A stretch of DNA of 64,000 nt, taken from JAHEEL01 sp963836085 (GTDB lineage Bacteria > Actinomycetota > Acidimicrobiia > Spongiisociales > UBA5794). This document shows, one piece after another, positions 26,495 to 34,328 of the stretch (within the stretch, counting starts at the first letter, position 1; each line of letters begins with the position of its first letter). The notes below the pieces were generated by a model. It was not told the origin of the DNA and did not search any database. It saw only the letters and a program-made list of their open reading frames with translations. The DNA is taken from assembly GCA_963836085.1 (NCBI GenBank), contig CAWIHT010000008.1, positions 124,001-188,000 on the forward strand, read 5' to 3'. The position numbers were made by a program, and so were the translations under genes.

Positions 26495-26510
26495 CTGAGG
26501 GGGGAGGAAT
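26495..26510 (-). repeat. R1 palindromic repeat, copy C, 5' part
   Basis: CTGAGG (target duplication) followed by GGGGAGGAAT. Complemented this is ATTCCTCCCC, the start of R1. It completes the copy interrupted at 25401. Confidence 0.85.
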
Positions 26511-26554
26511 GCTCAGAGCGCCTGAACTTGGCTCTCGCTCACTACGATCCTGGC

Positions 26555-27409
26555 ATGACGCTTCCTATCTCCTTTCTCTCTGATTTCGGGCGTACTGACG
26601 AATTCGTCGGCGTTGTCCATGGCGTGATTGCTCGGATCGCGCCTGGCGCTCAGGTGATCGACGTCGGTCACGACTTCGCTGCCGGCGACGTTCACGGTGC
26701 GGCGTTGGCACTCATGCGGTCGATTCAGTATCTGCCGGACGGCGTGGCGCTCGCAGTCGTGGACCCGGGTGTCGGCACGAGCCGACGAGCTATCGCGGCC
26801 CGAACACCGTGGGGCTACTTCGTCGGTCCGGACAACGGTCTGCTTGCCCCGGCCGTTGCCATCGTGGGCGGCGCCGACCTGATCGTGTCGATCGAGGACC
26901 CGCGGTTCCGCCTGCCTGCGGAGGGCGAGACGTTCCACGGGCGCGACGTGTTCGGGCCGGCTGCTGCCGTGCTCGCGGCCGGTGACGCTGCGATCGAAGA
27001 TCTCGGACCGGTCGTCGATCCGGCCACGGTCTCCCCGATGATGATTCCGCTCGTCGAACCGGATGGGGTCGGTGGGGTGCTCGGTGAGGTGCTGTGGATC
27101 GACCACTTCGGCAATGCGCAGACCAACGTGAGTCCTGCAGATCTGCGGTCGCTCAGACTGGAGCCGGGAGACCAGGTGATGATGACGATCGCCGGCGTGG
27201 ATCGGTCACTGGCATGGTGCACCGCATACGGCGACGTCGGCGCCGGAGAAGGCCTGCTTCACGTCGACTCGTACGGTCAGATTGCAATTGCGGTCCGGGG
27301 CGGCCGGGCGGACGAGGTGTATCCGCTCACCGTGCGCACCGCCGTCGCCTTCCGTGGATCGGGCCCGACCCGGGTATCGATCACGCCGGCCGGTGCCGAC
27401 GAGTCGTGA
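26555..27409 (+). CDS. SAM hydroxide adenosyltransferase (DUF62 family)
   Basis: 284 residues. The start ISFLSDFGRTDEFVGVVHGV, then VVDPGVGTSRR, FVGPDNGLLAPA and IDHFGNAQTNV, are signatures of the fluorinase/chlorinase-related DUF62 family. Members without the halogenase loop hydrolyse S-adenosylmethionine to adenosine and methionine using a hydroxide, and I assign that role. The ATG at 26555 has no ribosome binding site; TACGAT seven bases upstream looks like a -10 box, so translation may be leaderless. The IS lies 60 bases upstream, so its original promoter region was disturbed or is very short. Confidence 0.88.
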   Translation: MTLPISFLSDFGRTDEFVGVVHGVIARIAPGAQVIDVGHDFAAGDVHGAALALMRSIQYLPDGVALAVVDPGVGTSRRAIAARTPWGYFVGPDNGLLAPAVAIVGGADLIVSIEDPRFRLPAEGETFHGRDVFGPAAAVLAAGDAAIEDLGPVVDPATVSPMMIPLVEPDGVGGVLGEVLWIDHFGNAQTNVSPADLRSLRLEPGDQVMMTIAGVDRSLAWCTAYGDVGAGEGLLHVDSYGQIAIAVRGGRADEVYPLTVRTAVAFRGSGPTRVSITPAGADES

Positions 27410-27412
27410 GCT

Positions 27413-27508
27413 TCAGGGCGTGAGCCCCGTCGCGATCAGCTTCACCACGAACGCCCCGACGATGAGGGCGAGCAGACCGATGACAACGATCGCGGTGAAC
27501 GGGCGCAT
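27413..27508 (-). CDS. Small single-pass membrane protein (31 aa)
   Basis: An ATG at 27508 opens a 31-residue frame ending at 27413-27415. The peptide begins MRPFTAIVVIGLLAL and is hydrophobic over about 22 residues, with a positive N-terminus, a mid-helix lysine and a short polar end, so it would be one membrane helix. It fits exactly into the space between two plus-strand genes, convergent to the SAM hydrolase and divergent from rex. No strong ribosome binding site is visible, and such short frames can arise by chance. Confidence 0.5.
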   Translation of the reverse strand: MRPFTAIVVIGLLALIVGAFVVKLIATGLTP

Positions 27509-27599
27509 GCGGTGACAATACCGCTACGGGTCGCCGAGGTGTGCTGGTAGGACGCTGCCGGGTGGGAATGCGCACGTCGCAGCCGGTAGTCTGGAATCG

Positions 27600-28232
27600 A
27601 TGAAGAAGCACATCCCAGATGCAACCGTTTCTCGCCTGCCGGTGTATCTCCGCTGCCTGGCGATGCGGGCTGGTACCGGAACCTGCTCCTCGGAGGATCT
27701 CGCGAGAACGGCCGGCGTCAACGCCGCCCAGGTTCGCAAGGACCTCTCGTTCCTCGGCGCACGCGGAACCCGCGGCGTCGGATACGACGTGGATGCACTC
27801 CGGGAGGAGATCCGCGGTGCATTGGGACTGACCCATGACTTTCCGGTCGTCATCGTCGGGGCGGGGAATCTCGGGCGTGCGCTCGCAAACTATCGGGGCT
27901 TCGGCGAGTGGGGCTTCTCGATCGCTGCAATTCTCGATGTCGACGCTCGCCGAATCGGCAGCACGATCAGCGGAACCGTGGTCGAGCCGATGTCCGATCT
28001 CGAGGTCCTGGTCGACGAACGCAACATCGAGATCGGGATCATCGCAACGCCGCACGATCAGGCACAGCTGGTCGCGGAACGCCTGACCGCAGCCGGCATC
28101 CGTTCGATTCTGAACTTCGCCCCAACCGTCATCAACGTCGACCTGGCAGAGGTGCGCGTCGTCGACCTCTCGAGCGAACTCCAGATCCTCGCCTATCACC
28201 TACAGGAACGAGCCGCCGAGGGAACCAAGTAG
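27600..28232 (+). CDS. rex: Redox-sensing transcriptional repressor Rex
   Basis: 210 residues. The N-terminal winged helix-turn-helix has ATVSRLPVYLRCL and TAGVNAAQVRKDLSFLGARGTRGVGYDV. The Rossmann domain has VGAGNLGRALANY, which binds NAD(H). A C-terminal helix (SSELQILAYHLQE) swaps between subunits. Rex is released from DNA when NADH is high, and usually controls respiratory genes; here it sits next to the bc complex and near two complex I operons. TAGTCT at 27587-27592 lies seven bases before the ATG, so the message is probably leaderless. I found no TGTGAA-n-TTCACA operator nearby. Confidence 0.93.
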   Translation: MKKHIPDATVSRLPVYLRCLAMRAGTGTCSSEDLARTAGVNAAQVRKDLSFLGARGTRGVGYDVDALREEIRGALGLTHDFPVVIVGAGNLGRALANYRGFGEWGFSIAAILDVDARRIGSTISGTVVEPMSDLEVLVDERNIEIGIIATPHDQAQLVAERLTAAGIRSILNFAPTVINVDLAEVRVVDLSSELQILAYHLQERAAEGTK

Positions 28233-28235
28233 GCG

Positions 28236-28901
28236 CTACGAGTCAGACCGTCCTGCCAGCTTGCTTGCCGACGTCAGCAGCGACGGGAGGCGGCCGTCGC
28301 TCTCACTGAGCGGGATCCACGTTCCGACGCCCGAGTCGGTGACCGTTGCCCCCGGCTGAGTCTCGAGGATCGACCGAATCGTCGGAAGGATCGGACCGAG
28401 TGCCGCACGGAGTGCGTCCGGACCTTCAGAACAATCCCAGGCCCAGGAGACCATGTCGGCGTCGAATGAGGGTTCCCCGGTGGTGAAGGTGGGACGGTTG
28501 AGCGCCCACGCCCGCCGACCCCGGAACCACTTCGCTGGGGATTCGATCACCCAGATACCGAGTGGCACCGGGAGGGCGCGTGCCGCAACCGTCACCATGA
28601 CCTCGTCGCTGATGTCATCACCGCCGCGCCGCTCGAGGAATCTCGGAAGCCGGGCCGCGACGATCCGCCCTTCGTGGAGACCAGTCACGCCCCAGAAGCG
28701 TGCCTGGCCCGGCGTGGTTGAGCGCAATTCGATATCGGTGAGGCCGACATCGGTGGCCGTCGCAAGTCGAGTCTCCCACCACCGTCGGTCGTTGCCGGGT
28801 TGCTCAATCTCTGACCCGTCCGGCCGGCGCATCGGTGGAGGTGGCGCCATCTCCACGCCGTATCCCATCGACCAGGATGCTCCCGTGAACTGGGCAGTCA
28901 T
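28236..28901 (-). CDS. Hypothetical protein, last gene of the bc-complex operon
   Basis: 221 residues, soluble. It has a Pro-rich start (GVEMAPPPPMRRPDG), then RRWWETRLATATDVGL and GQARFWGVTGLHEGRIVAARLPR, which suggest an alpha/beta domain of about 150 residues; there is no membrane helix or heme motif. It begins three bases after the stop of the membrane protein before it, so it is the 3' end of the cytochrome operon. I do not recognise the family; an assembly or maturation role would fit the place but is a guess. Confidence 0.65.
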   Translation of the reverse strand: MTAQFTGASWSMGYGVEMAPPPPMRRPDGSEIEQPGNDRRWWETRLATATDVGLTDIELRSTTPGQARFWGVTGLHEGRIVAARLPRFLERRGGDDISDEVMVTVAARALPVPLGIWVIESPAKWFRGRRAWALNRPTFTTGEPSFDADMVSWAWDCSEGPDALRAALGPILPTIRSILETQPGATVTDSGVGTWIPLSESDGRLPSLLTSASKLAGRSDS

Positions 28902-28904
28902 CGG

Positions 28905-29420
28905 CTAGCTGGAGGGAGTGTCGCGCTCGTATCGATCGAGGGCCATGACAAACATCACGAACAGGATGAATGCCCCCAACGCGAGAGCGATTGCCGGTAC
29001 CCGGATCTGGAAGGCGTTCAACCCTTCGAGATTCGCCGGGCGAATTCCCCGCGGCGCGTAGACAACGAAGAGGATGCCGCTGAGCGTGAGCCACCCGAAG
29101 ACGGCGCTTGCGGTGACCAGGAATGCGAGGTGCTTGCCGAGGTTCGTGGAGAGGATCAGCCAACCCGCTCCTATGAAGACGACGACTGATCCGACGGTGA
29201 AGAAGATCCCTCTCATCAACTGCGAGAAGTCGGTGACCTCTCCGGTATCCGGATCGCGACGGTTGAAGACGGCGCCAACGACGTCCTGAACGCCTTCTCT
29301 CACGAACGGGATCATCGCAAGGAACAGGACAATCATGGCAATGAGGCCCAGGATCTCGAGTGTTCCCAGGCCGTTCTCGGAGCGGACGATCCGGCGGACG
29401 GCGGCGGCAGGTCGCGTCAT
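28905..29420 (-). CDS. Membrane protein of the bc-complex operon
   Basis: 171 residues with four hydrophobic segments (roughly 23-45, 70-90, 95-118 and 132-158). The ATG overlaps the TGA of the cytochrome c gene (TGATG), so the proteins are made together. The start RSENGLGTLEILGLIAMI looks like a class III (Flp-type) prepilin cleavage site, but the following segments do not suit a pilin. No heme or metal ligands are evident. Probably an accessory or assembly subunit specific to this lineage. Confidence 0.7.
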   Translation of the reverse strand: MTRPAAAVRRIVRSENGLGTLEILGLIAMIVLFLAMIPFVREGVQDVVGAVFNRRDPDTGEVTDFSQLMRGIFFTVGSVVVFIGAGWLILSTNLGKHLAFLVTASAVFGWLTLSGILFVVYAPRGIRPANLEGLNAFQIRVPAIALALGAFILFVMFVMALDRYERDTPSS

Positions 29421-31024
29421 CACATGGTCCTCTCGTAGAGGGCGATGAGTTCGATGTCGGCCTCGCTGAGCGACGCTCCGAATCCCGGCATTCGGCCGGT
29501 GCCGAGACCGTTGACTCCGTAGGGCTGTGAGGCGTTGGTGCCCTCGATGATGAAGTCGACCTGATCGTCGAAGTTAGGGAACTGAATGATCGAACGGCCA
29601 TCGGTGATCGCAGGTCCCCAGGCACCGCTCCCGGCACCGACCTCGAACGGTGCTCCGGCGCTGTAGCCGCCGGTGTGGCAGCGAGCGCAGTATCCGTTGA
29701 AGAGTCCAACGGCACGCTCGGCATCGCTGGTGCTGACGCTCGTACCGGAGAGTCCGCTCATCGCTGAGGCAGCCTCATCGAAGTCGACGAGCCAGAGTTG
29801 CTCGTCGGCGGAGGATTGCAGGAAGCCCATGCCGGAGTCCAGGTCGGCGAGGAACTGGTCCTGCCGCTCTGCGGTCACGCGAATGAGAAGCAGATCCGAT
29901 TCGACAGCACTGAGCAAGACCATTGCCTCGTCGAGGTCCGGCACGGCCTGACCATCTTCGTTGGTGTTGGTGAAGGCCGTCGCCGGGTCGAAGGCGATCT
30001 CATAGACCTGCTGCTCGACCTGGATCGTGCCGCGTAGTTCGGTCAACGTTTCGAGGGCGATCGACGCGATCTCGGTGAGCCTGGGTTCGGCTGTATCGGA
30101 GAGACCGTCGCGGTCGGTGTCGGATGCCGGGCTGTCGCACGTCGCAAGGACCGCAGCCGCGGATTCCTCGGTGCACGTGGCCGGGCTACCGAGCAGTGCA
30201 CGAGTCTCGTTCCCGAGGTCGCCGGCTGCCGTCAACTGGCTTGGGGCAAGCAGCACATCATCGATCTCTGCTTGCTGCAGATCGATCCGTCCCTGTGTGG
30301 CGTCTGCGCCGCTCGCAATCCGATTCACGGCGCTCGATACCGTTGGATCGGTCTTCGCCACTACATCGACCTGCGGCACCTGGATCGAGGCGAGAAAGTC
30401 CACCACCTGGTCGACTTCCTGGATCGTCATGGCGCCGCCGCCTTCGAGTCCGCTTGCCGGCATTGGTGTACCGGATCGGCCGTAGACGATGAGGTCGACG
30501 ATCTCCTCCCGGTCGAATCGATACAGCACATCATTCAACGAGGGAACCTGCCAGGAGGTATCGACACCGCTCCTGGGCTCGGTGAAGGCCGCCGCGCCGC
30601 CGCCGCCATCTGGTCCATGGCACGATGTGCACTCGAACACGGTGTACCAGTGCTCGCCCTCTTCGATGGCCAGTTCCTCGAGGTTCTCGGCCGCTTCGGC
30701 CTGGCGGTTCGACTCGTTGAAGGCGTAGGCGGGGATGATCAGGGCCAGTGTCGCTGCGGCGAAGACGGCGGCCCTCAACACCCTGGTGGTGCGCACGTTC
30801 TCGAGTTCGGGGTCGGACATATACGGGGTGCGGTTCGGCACCGGCGCCTCGTCGACGGTGGAGCGAGAGCGCCGGCTGTTGAGGAAGAGGTACGCCATCC
30901 ACGCAAGGAGGGAGACGACCACAACCACGAGCACGATCGATCCGATACCGAAGCTGTCGGTCGCGGCAGCCGGTTCGGTGTCTTCGCCGGCAGCGAGGAT
31001 GATGTGGAGCGCGGCGTTCAGCAT
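29420..31024 (-). CDS. Membrane-bound diheme cytochrome c of the bc complex
   Basis: 534 residues. Two membrane helices come first (~23-45 and ~75-95), then a cytochrome c domain with CTSCH and, near the C-terminus, a second with CARCH. Between the two hemes lies an unusual ~260-residue insert without heme, containing a calcium-loop-like DTDRDGLSD and cysteines (ATCTEE, ATCDS). The second domain ends in GTGRMPGFGASLSEADIELI, which supplies the axial Met. It would take electrons from the Rieske protein. The start is ATG 31024 with GAGG upstream; a GTG at 31039 overlapping the Rieske stop is possible. Confidence 0.88.
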   Translation of the reverse strand: MLNAALHIILAAGEDTEPAAATDSFGIGSIVLVVVVVSLLAWMAYLFLNSRRSRSTVDEAPVPNRTPYMSDPELENVRTTRVLRAAVFAAATLALIIPAYAFNESNRQAEAAENLEELAIEEGEHWYTVFECTSCHGPDGGGGAAAFTEPRSGVDTSWQVPSLNDVLYRFDREEIVDLIVYGRSGTPMPASGLEGGGAMTIQEVDQVVDFLASIQVPQVDVVAKTDPTVSSAVNRIASGADATQGRIDLQQAEIDDVLLAPSQLTAAGDLGNETRALLGSPATCTEESAAAVLATCDSPASDTDRDGLSDTAEPRLTEIASIALETLTELRGTIQVEQQVYEIAFDPATAFTNTNEDGQAVPDLDEAMVLLSAVESDLLLIRVTAERQDQFLADLDSGMGFLQSSADEQLWLVDFDEAASAMSGLSGTSVSTSDAERAVGLFNGYCARCHTGGYSAGAPFEVGAGSGAWGPAITDGRSIIQFPNFDDQVDFIIEGTNASQPYGVNGLGTGRMPGFGASLSEADIELIALYERTM

Positions 31025-31031
31025 GGCAGCC

Positions 31032-31898
31032 TCATACACAGAACGGTCCTTGGGGATACTCGGCCGTCAATTCCTTCGAACGCGGGGTCTGCACGACTGT
31101 GCCGGTCTCGACGATCAGATCACCCCCACCGTTGATGGAGACGCCGAAGCGGTCCATGTTTCGGGGTGCGGGACCGGAGTTGTACTCGCCGTGAATGTTG
31201 TAGCGGGACCCATGGCATGGGCATTCGAAGCCCTGCGACGGAACGCATTCTGGCACCCGACATCCCAGGTGGACGCATCGCTGCCAGAGCGCCATCACCC
31301 CAACTCCGTCGCTCTCGCCGCCGGCCACCACGAACGGGACGCCTTCATATGACGAGCCAGGGAGTTTGGACATCTCGAAGGGAACAAGCCACGCCTGTGC
31401 CGCCGGCACGAAGGTCGGCACGACCGTGCTGCCTTCGGTCAGCGCAGCTTTCAGCTCGTCGACGTTGCCGACGTTGATGGGCGTTCCGAAGCCGCCCTTT
31501 AGTTTCGGCCACACATAGGCAAGAGCGCCGAGGGCGAACTGGGCGAGGAACAGCCCGAACACGAGGTAGAGCGCACGGTTGAGGAACTTGCGGCGGGTTA
31601 CGCCGTATTCAGCGGGGGTGAGTTCCTTCTTGTCGGTGAGCGGATCGACCGGAGGATCGGTCGACTCCTCGGTCATGATCGCGACCGTGGTCGGTGCGCC
31701 GGCGTCGGCGCCGCTCGCATCCGACCCGACGATGACGACCGGCGCCTTCGGCGGATCCGCCGGAGCCGAACCCGAGAGCTCGTCCTCCGTGATCGGTCCC
31801 GCGGACGGGCCGCGCCGGATCGCAATCGCGAAGATCCCGAGGGCGGTGAGCGCCCCGATTCCGATGATGCCGACGATGAAGATGGTGGTTGCGCTCAT
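31032..31898 (-). CDS. qcrA: Rieske iron-sulfur protein of the bc complex
   Basis: 288 residues. An N-terminal membrane helix (~3-27) and a charged Pro/Asp-rich stretch are followed by a second helix (~108-130) just after RRKFLNRAL, then the Rieske domain. The 2Fe-2S ligands are in CVHLGC and CPCHGSRY, with the extra disulfide cysteine pattern. The three-helix arrangement known from mycobacterial QcrA is only partly present. It carries electrons from menaquinol at cytochrome b to cytochrome c. It lies between the cytochrome b C-terminal subunit and the diheme cytochrome c. Confidence 0.92.
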   Translation of the reverse strand: MSATTIFIVGIIGIGALTALGIFAIAIRRGPSAGPITEDELSGSAPADPPKAPVVIVGSDASGADAGAPTTVAIMTEESTDPPVDPLTDKKELTPAEYGVTRRKFLNRALYLVFGLFLAQFALGALAYVWPKLKGGFGTPINVGNVDELKAALTEGSTVVPTFVPAAQAWLVPFEMSKLPGSSYEGVPFVVAGGESDGVGVMALWQRCVHLGCRVPECVPSQGFECPCHGSRYNIHGEYNSGPAPRNMDRFGVSINGGGDLIVETGTVVQTPRSKELTAEYPQGPFCV

Positions 31899-31908
31899 AT
31901 CCGGGTCC

Positions 31909-32697
31909 TCATTCCAGGAGCGACTTGAGATCGTCGAAGAAGATGCCGTCTTCCCACGGGAACGTGAAGTTGAAGCCGGGACCCCTGAAGAACGAGCCGA
32001 GAATCGTCAGGACGGCAGCAGCCATGATGAAGAACGTGAAGAGCATGATTGCGAACTTGCGGTGGGACGGCCGCACCGACGGGTTCTTGTCGATGTAGGG
32101 AATGATGGCGATTGCAATGGCACCGAACGTCGGGATGATGATGCCGGCGATCTGCGGGTCGAAGTAGGAGAGCAGCTCCTGCAGGCCGAGGAAGTACCAC
32201 GGCGCCTTCGAAGGGTTCGGTTGCTCGTTGAAGTTGGCGAACTCGAGGAGGGGGGCATCGAGGAAGATCGCCAGCGTGATCAGCAGCGTGAGGACGACGA
32301 GCAGCGCCACGAACTCGATTGCGAGCAGGTGTGGCCACACGTTCACCCGATCGGTCGGCGCCGACCGGATGCGCTGCACATCACCCGCCCGGATCACCGT
32401 GAGGAGACGTTCCGACGTGGCTCCGTTGAGATCGGCCTCACTCTGGGTAGCGATGTCATCTTCGACCACAGCTACGGCGGTCGCTGTGGCGACGGGAGCG
32501 GGTGCGGCGGCAGGGGTCGGCGGAGGCTCCGCAGGCGCCATATCAGTTGCTGGGGGCACCGATACCGGCTCCGGGGGCTGGTCGGCCGCCGGAGCCTCGC
32601 CCTTCATCTCGCTGAGGATCTCGTCGACCGGGCGGCCTTCCTTCTTCGCTCGGGCCTCAGCGGAGCGGCGCAGGATATTTTCGGGAATTTGTGCCAC
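31909..32697 (-). CDS. Cytochrome b C-terminal subunit (subunit IV-like) with N-terminal docking-type module
   Basis: 262 residues. The C-terminal ~150 match the PetD/cytochrome b C-terminal domain: WPHLLAIEF, then NPSKAPWYFLGLQELLSYF, and three to four membrane helices. Residues 1-35 (IPENILRRSAEARAKKEG) are a short helical module also found repeatedly in the membrane cytochrome c encoded at 36.3-38.3 kb. A ~70-residue Pro/Ala linker joins it to the membrane part. The start is GTG at 32697. It is split from the heme-binding half encoded upstream, as in b6f-type complexes. Confidence 0.88.
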   Translation of the reverse strand: MAQIPENILRRSAEARAKKEGRPVDEILSEMKGEAPAADQPPEPVSVPPATDMAPAEPPPTPAAAPAPVATATAVAVVEDDIATQSEADLNGATSERLLTVIRAGDVQRIRSAPTDRVNVWPHLLAIEFVALLVVLTLLITLAIFLDAPLLEFANFNEQPNPSKAPWYFLGLQELLSYFDPQIAGIIIPTFGAIAIAIIPYIDKNPSVRPSHRKFAIMLFTFFIMAAAVLTILGSFFRGPGFNFTFPWEDGIFFDDLKSLLE

Positions 32698-32706
32698 AGC
32701 GACTCC

Positions 32707-33486
32707 CTACAGCGGCCCGGAGATTCCGCCGTCCTTGCGGACGCGCCAGAAATGAACGGCCATGAACAGCGTGATGATGAACGGGAGGAACAAGACGTGG
32801 AGGACGTACCAGCGCAGAAGCGTGTCGGGGGTGATCTGCACGCCGCCAATCAGAGCGAAGCTCACTTGCTCGCCGAAGACCGGGGCATATCTCCCCATCG
32901 TGGTTCCAACCGTGACGGCCCAGAGTGCCAACTGGTCCCAGGGGAGCAGATAGCCGGTGAACGACATCAGCAGCGTGAGGAGCAAGAGGATCACGCCAAC
33001 GATCCAGTTGAACTCGCGCGGCGGCTTGTACGCACCGTGATAGAACACCCGCGCCATGTGGAGGAACACGGTCAAGACCATGAGGTGGGCGCCCCACCGG
33101 TGCATGTTGCGCACCAACTGTCCGAAGGCGACGTCGGTATTCAGCGCCTCGAGATCGAAGTAAGCCTGAGGTGACGTCGGCGAGTAGTAGAACATCAAGA
33201 AGATGCCCGTGATCGTGAGCACGATGAAGAGGAAGAAGCTCAGACCGCCAAGGCACAGGGTGTAGGAGAGACGGACGCCGTGCCGCTTCACCTTCACCGG
33301 GTGGAGGTGGTAGAGCACGTTGTTCATCACGACGTAGGACCGGTTGCGCGGCGTGTCCTGGTTGTCGACGCGCATCGGTGAGCCGGGCCTGAAGATCGAG
33401 GTCCAGACCTGACTCTCGCGAATGTGGTCGAGCACGCCGGTCACGGCGCTGCCGATGCTCTTCCCGTTGCCCTTGTCGTCCGTCAC
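32707..33486 (-). CDS. Cytochrome b N-terminal (heme-binding) subunit, b6-like
   Basis: 259 residues with four membrane helices. The two heme b groups are held by histidine pairs: H-x13-H in HRWGAH...FLHMARVF and H-x14-H in WYVLHVLF...FMAVHFWR. The 14-residue second spacing is that of cytochrome b6 rather than mitochondrial cytochrome b. GYLLPWDQLALWAV is the quinol-site region. The GTG at 33486 is preceded by GGGAGAGGGAA. With the separate C-terminal subunit it forms a split cytochrome b that oxidises menaquinol. Confidence 0.93.
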   Translation of the reverse strand: MTDDKGNGKSIGSAVTGVLDHIRESQVWTSIFRPGSPMRVDNQDTPRNRSYVVMNNVLYHLHPVKVKRHGVRLSYTLCLGGLSFFLFIVLTITGIFLMFYYSPTSPQAYFDLEALNTDVAFGQLVRNMHRWGAHLMVLTVFLHMARVFYHGAYKPPREFNWIVGVILLLLTLLMSFTGYLLPWDQLALWAVTVGTTMGRYAPVFGEQVSFALIGGVQITPDTLLRWYVLHVLFLPFIITLFMAVHFWRVRKDGGISGPL

Positions 33487-33544
33487 GTGTTCCCTCTCCC
33501 GGGGCCCTGGCTGCCCGAAGTGTCGTGCATGGTCGGAGCCGCCC

Positions 33545-34132
33545 TCATCCGGGTCCTTCTCGCATCGGGCGGCCAAATGACGAGATCGGAGTCGGTTTGT
33601 CCTTCTTGACCTTCCGGGTGTGCTGCTGCCAGTAGACCATTGTTCCTGCGATAAGGATGAGCATCGCGACGGGGTATCCACCGATGATCATCTGTTGGAA
33701 GGTGGAGTACGAGATCGACACCTCGTTCCCGAGAACGAGAGCCGGCGGAATCGTGACAAGCGTCTTCTGAGGGGTCCACTCGAGCGGTCCTTGTGTGAGG
33801 GCCACGATCTGGTTCGGAATGATGGCGAACACGAAGAGTGCCATTGCCGTGAACAGGAAGGCGCCGATAGCTGCCCGAGCCCATGTGAGCTGGCGCCCGT
33901 ACACGAAGCCAAGCGTGGCACCGCCGAGAATCAAGAACACCCCACCAGCGGCGACGAGTTGCCCGATGGTGGCGGGGACCCAACCGCGTGGGACGAGCGG
34001 CCACAGTTCGTTGCCGACGACATCGGTGGTCGGAGACTCGGCTGCATGCACGAACAAAGAAGCGGCAATCACGGTGATGATGCCGATCGCAATCGCCGTC
34101 AGACCGGCGGCGAGCTTCTGTCGATCCGTCAC
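33545..34132 (-). CDS. Membrane protein, first gene of the bc-complex operon
   Basis: 195 residues with about four membrane segments (roughly 10-30, 52-78, 85-108 and 145-168) and a basic C-terminus (TRKVKKDKPTPISS). The GTG at 34132 has GGAGG five bases upstream. No cofactor ligands are obvious. It leads the operon 58 bases ahead of cytochrome b, so it is probably a lineage-specific subunit or assembly factor of the complex. It is transcribed divergently from the CcoN-CcoO-like gene across a 196-base spacer. Confidence 0.7.
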   Translation of the reverse strand: MTDRQKLAAGLTAIAIGIITVIAASLFVHAAESPTTDVVGNELWPLVPRGWVPATIGQLVAAGGVFLILGGATLGFVYGRQLTWARAAIGAFLFTAMALFVFAIIPNQIVALTQGPLEWTPQKTLVTIPPALVLGNEVSISYSTFQQMIIGGYPVAMLILIAGTMVYWQQHTRKVKKDKPTPISSFGRPMREGPG

Positions 34133-34328
34133 TACGTCCTCCTCCACACGGCGGCGATTCTATGCCGAACAAGTTCGCCGCGCATGCAAAAGCAGTTCTC
34201 GGGCCAGCGGGTGACCGCGCGATCGCCGAAATCCGGGGTTCGGAGGCACCCCGAGTCGCAGCTCCGGCCTGTGAACCGAGACGTCTCCGGCTAGGCTTTC
34301 GGCCGCCCACGGGAGAGACGGGCCTGCA

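Noticed and set aside
28905..29420. Flp-type pilin
   Set aside because: The GLGTLE motif resembles a prepilin cleavage site, but three more membrane helices follow and the gene sits in a cytochrome operon.
34133..34328. Rex operator between the bc operon and the CcoN-CcoO-like gene
   Set aside because: No TGTGAA...TTCACA palindrome is present here, nor ahead of either nuo operon; only a lone TGTGAA half-site.
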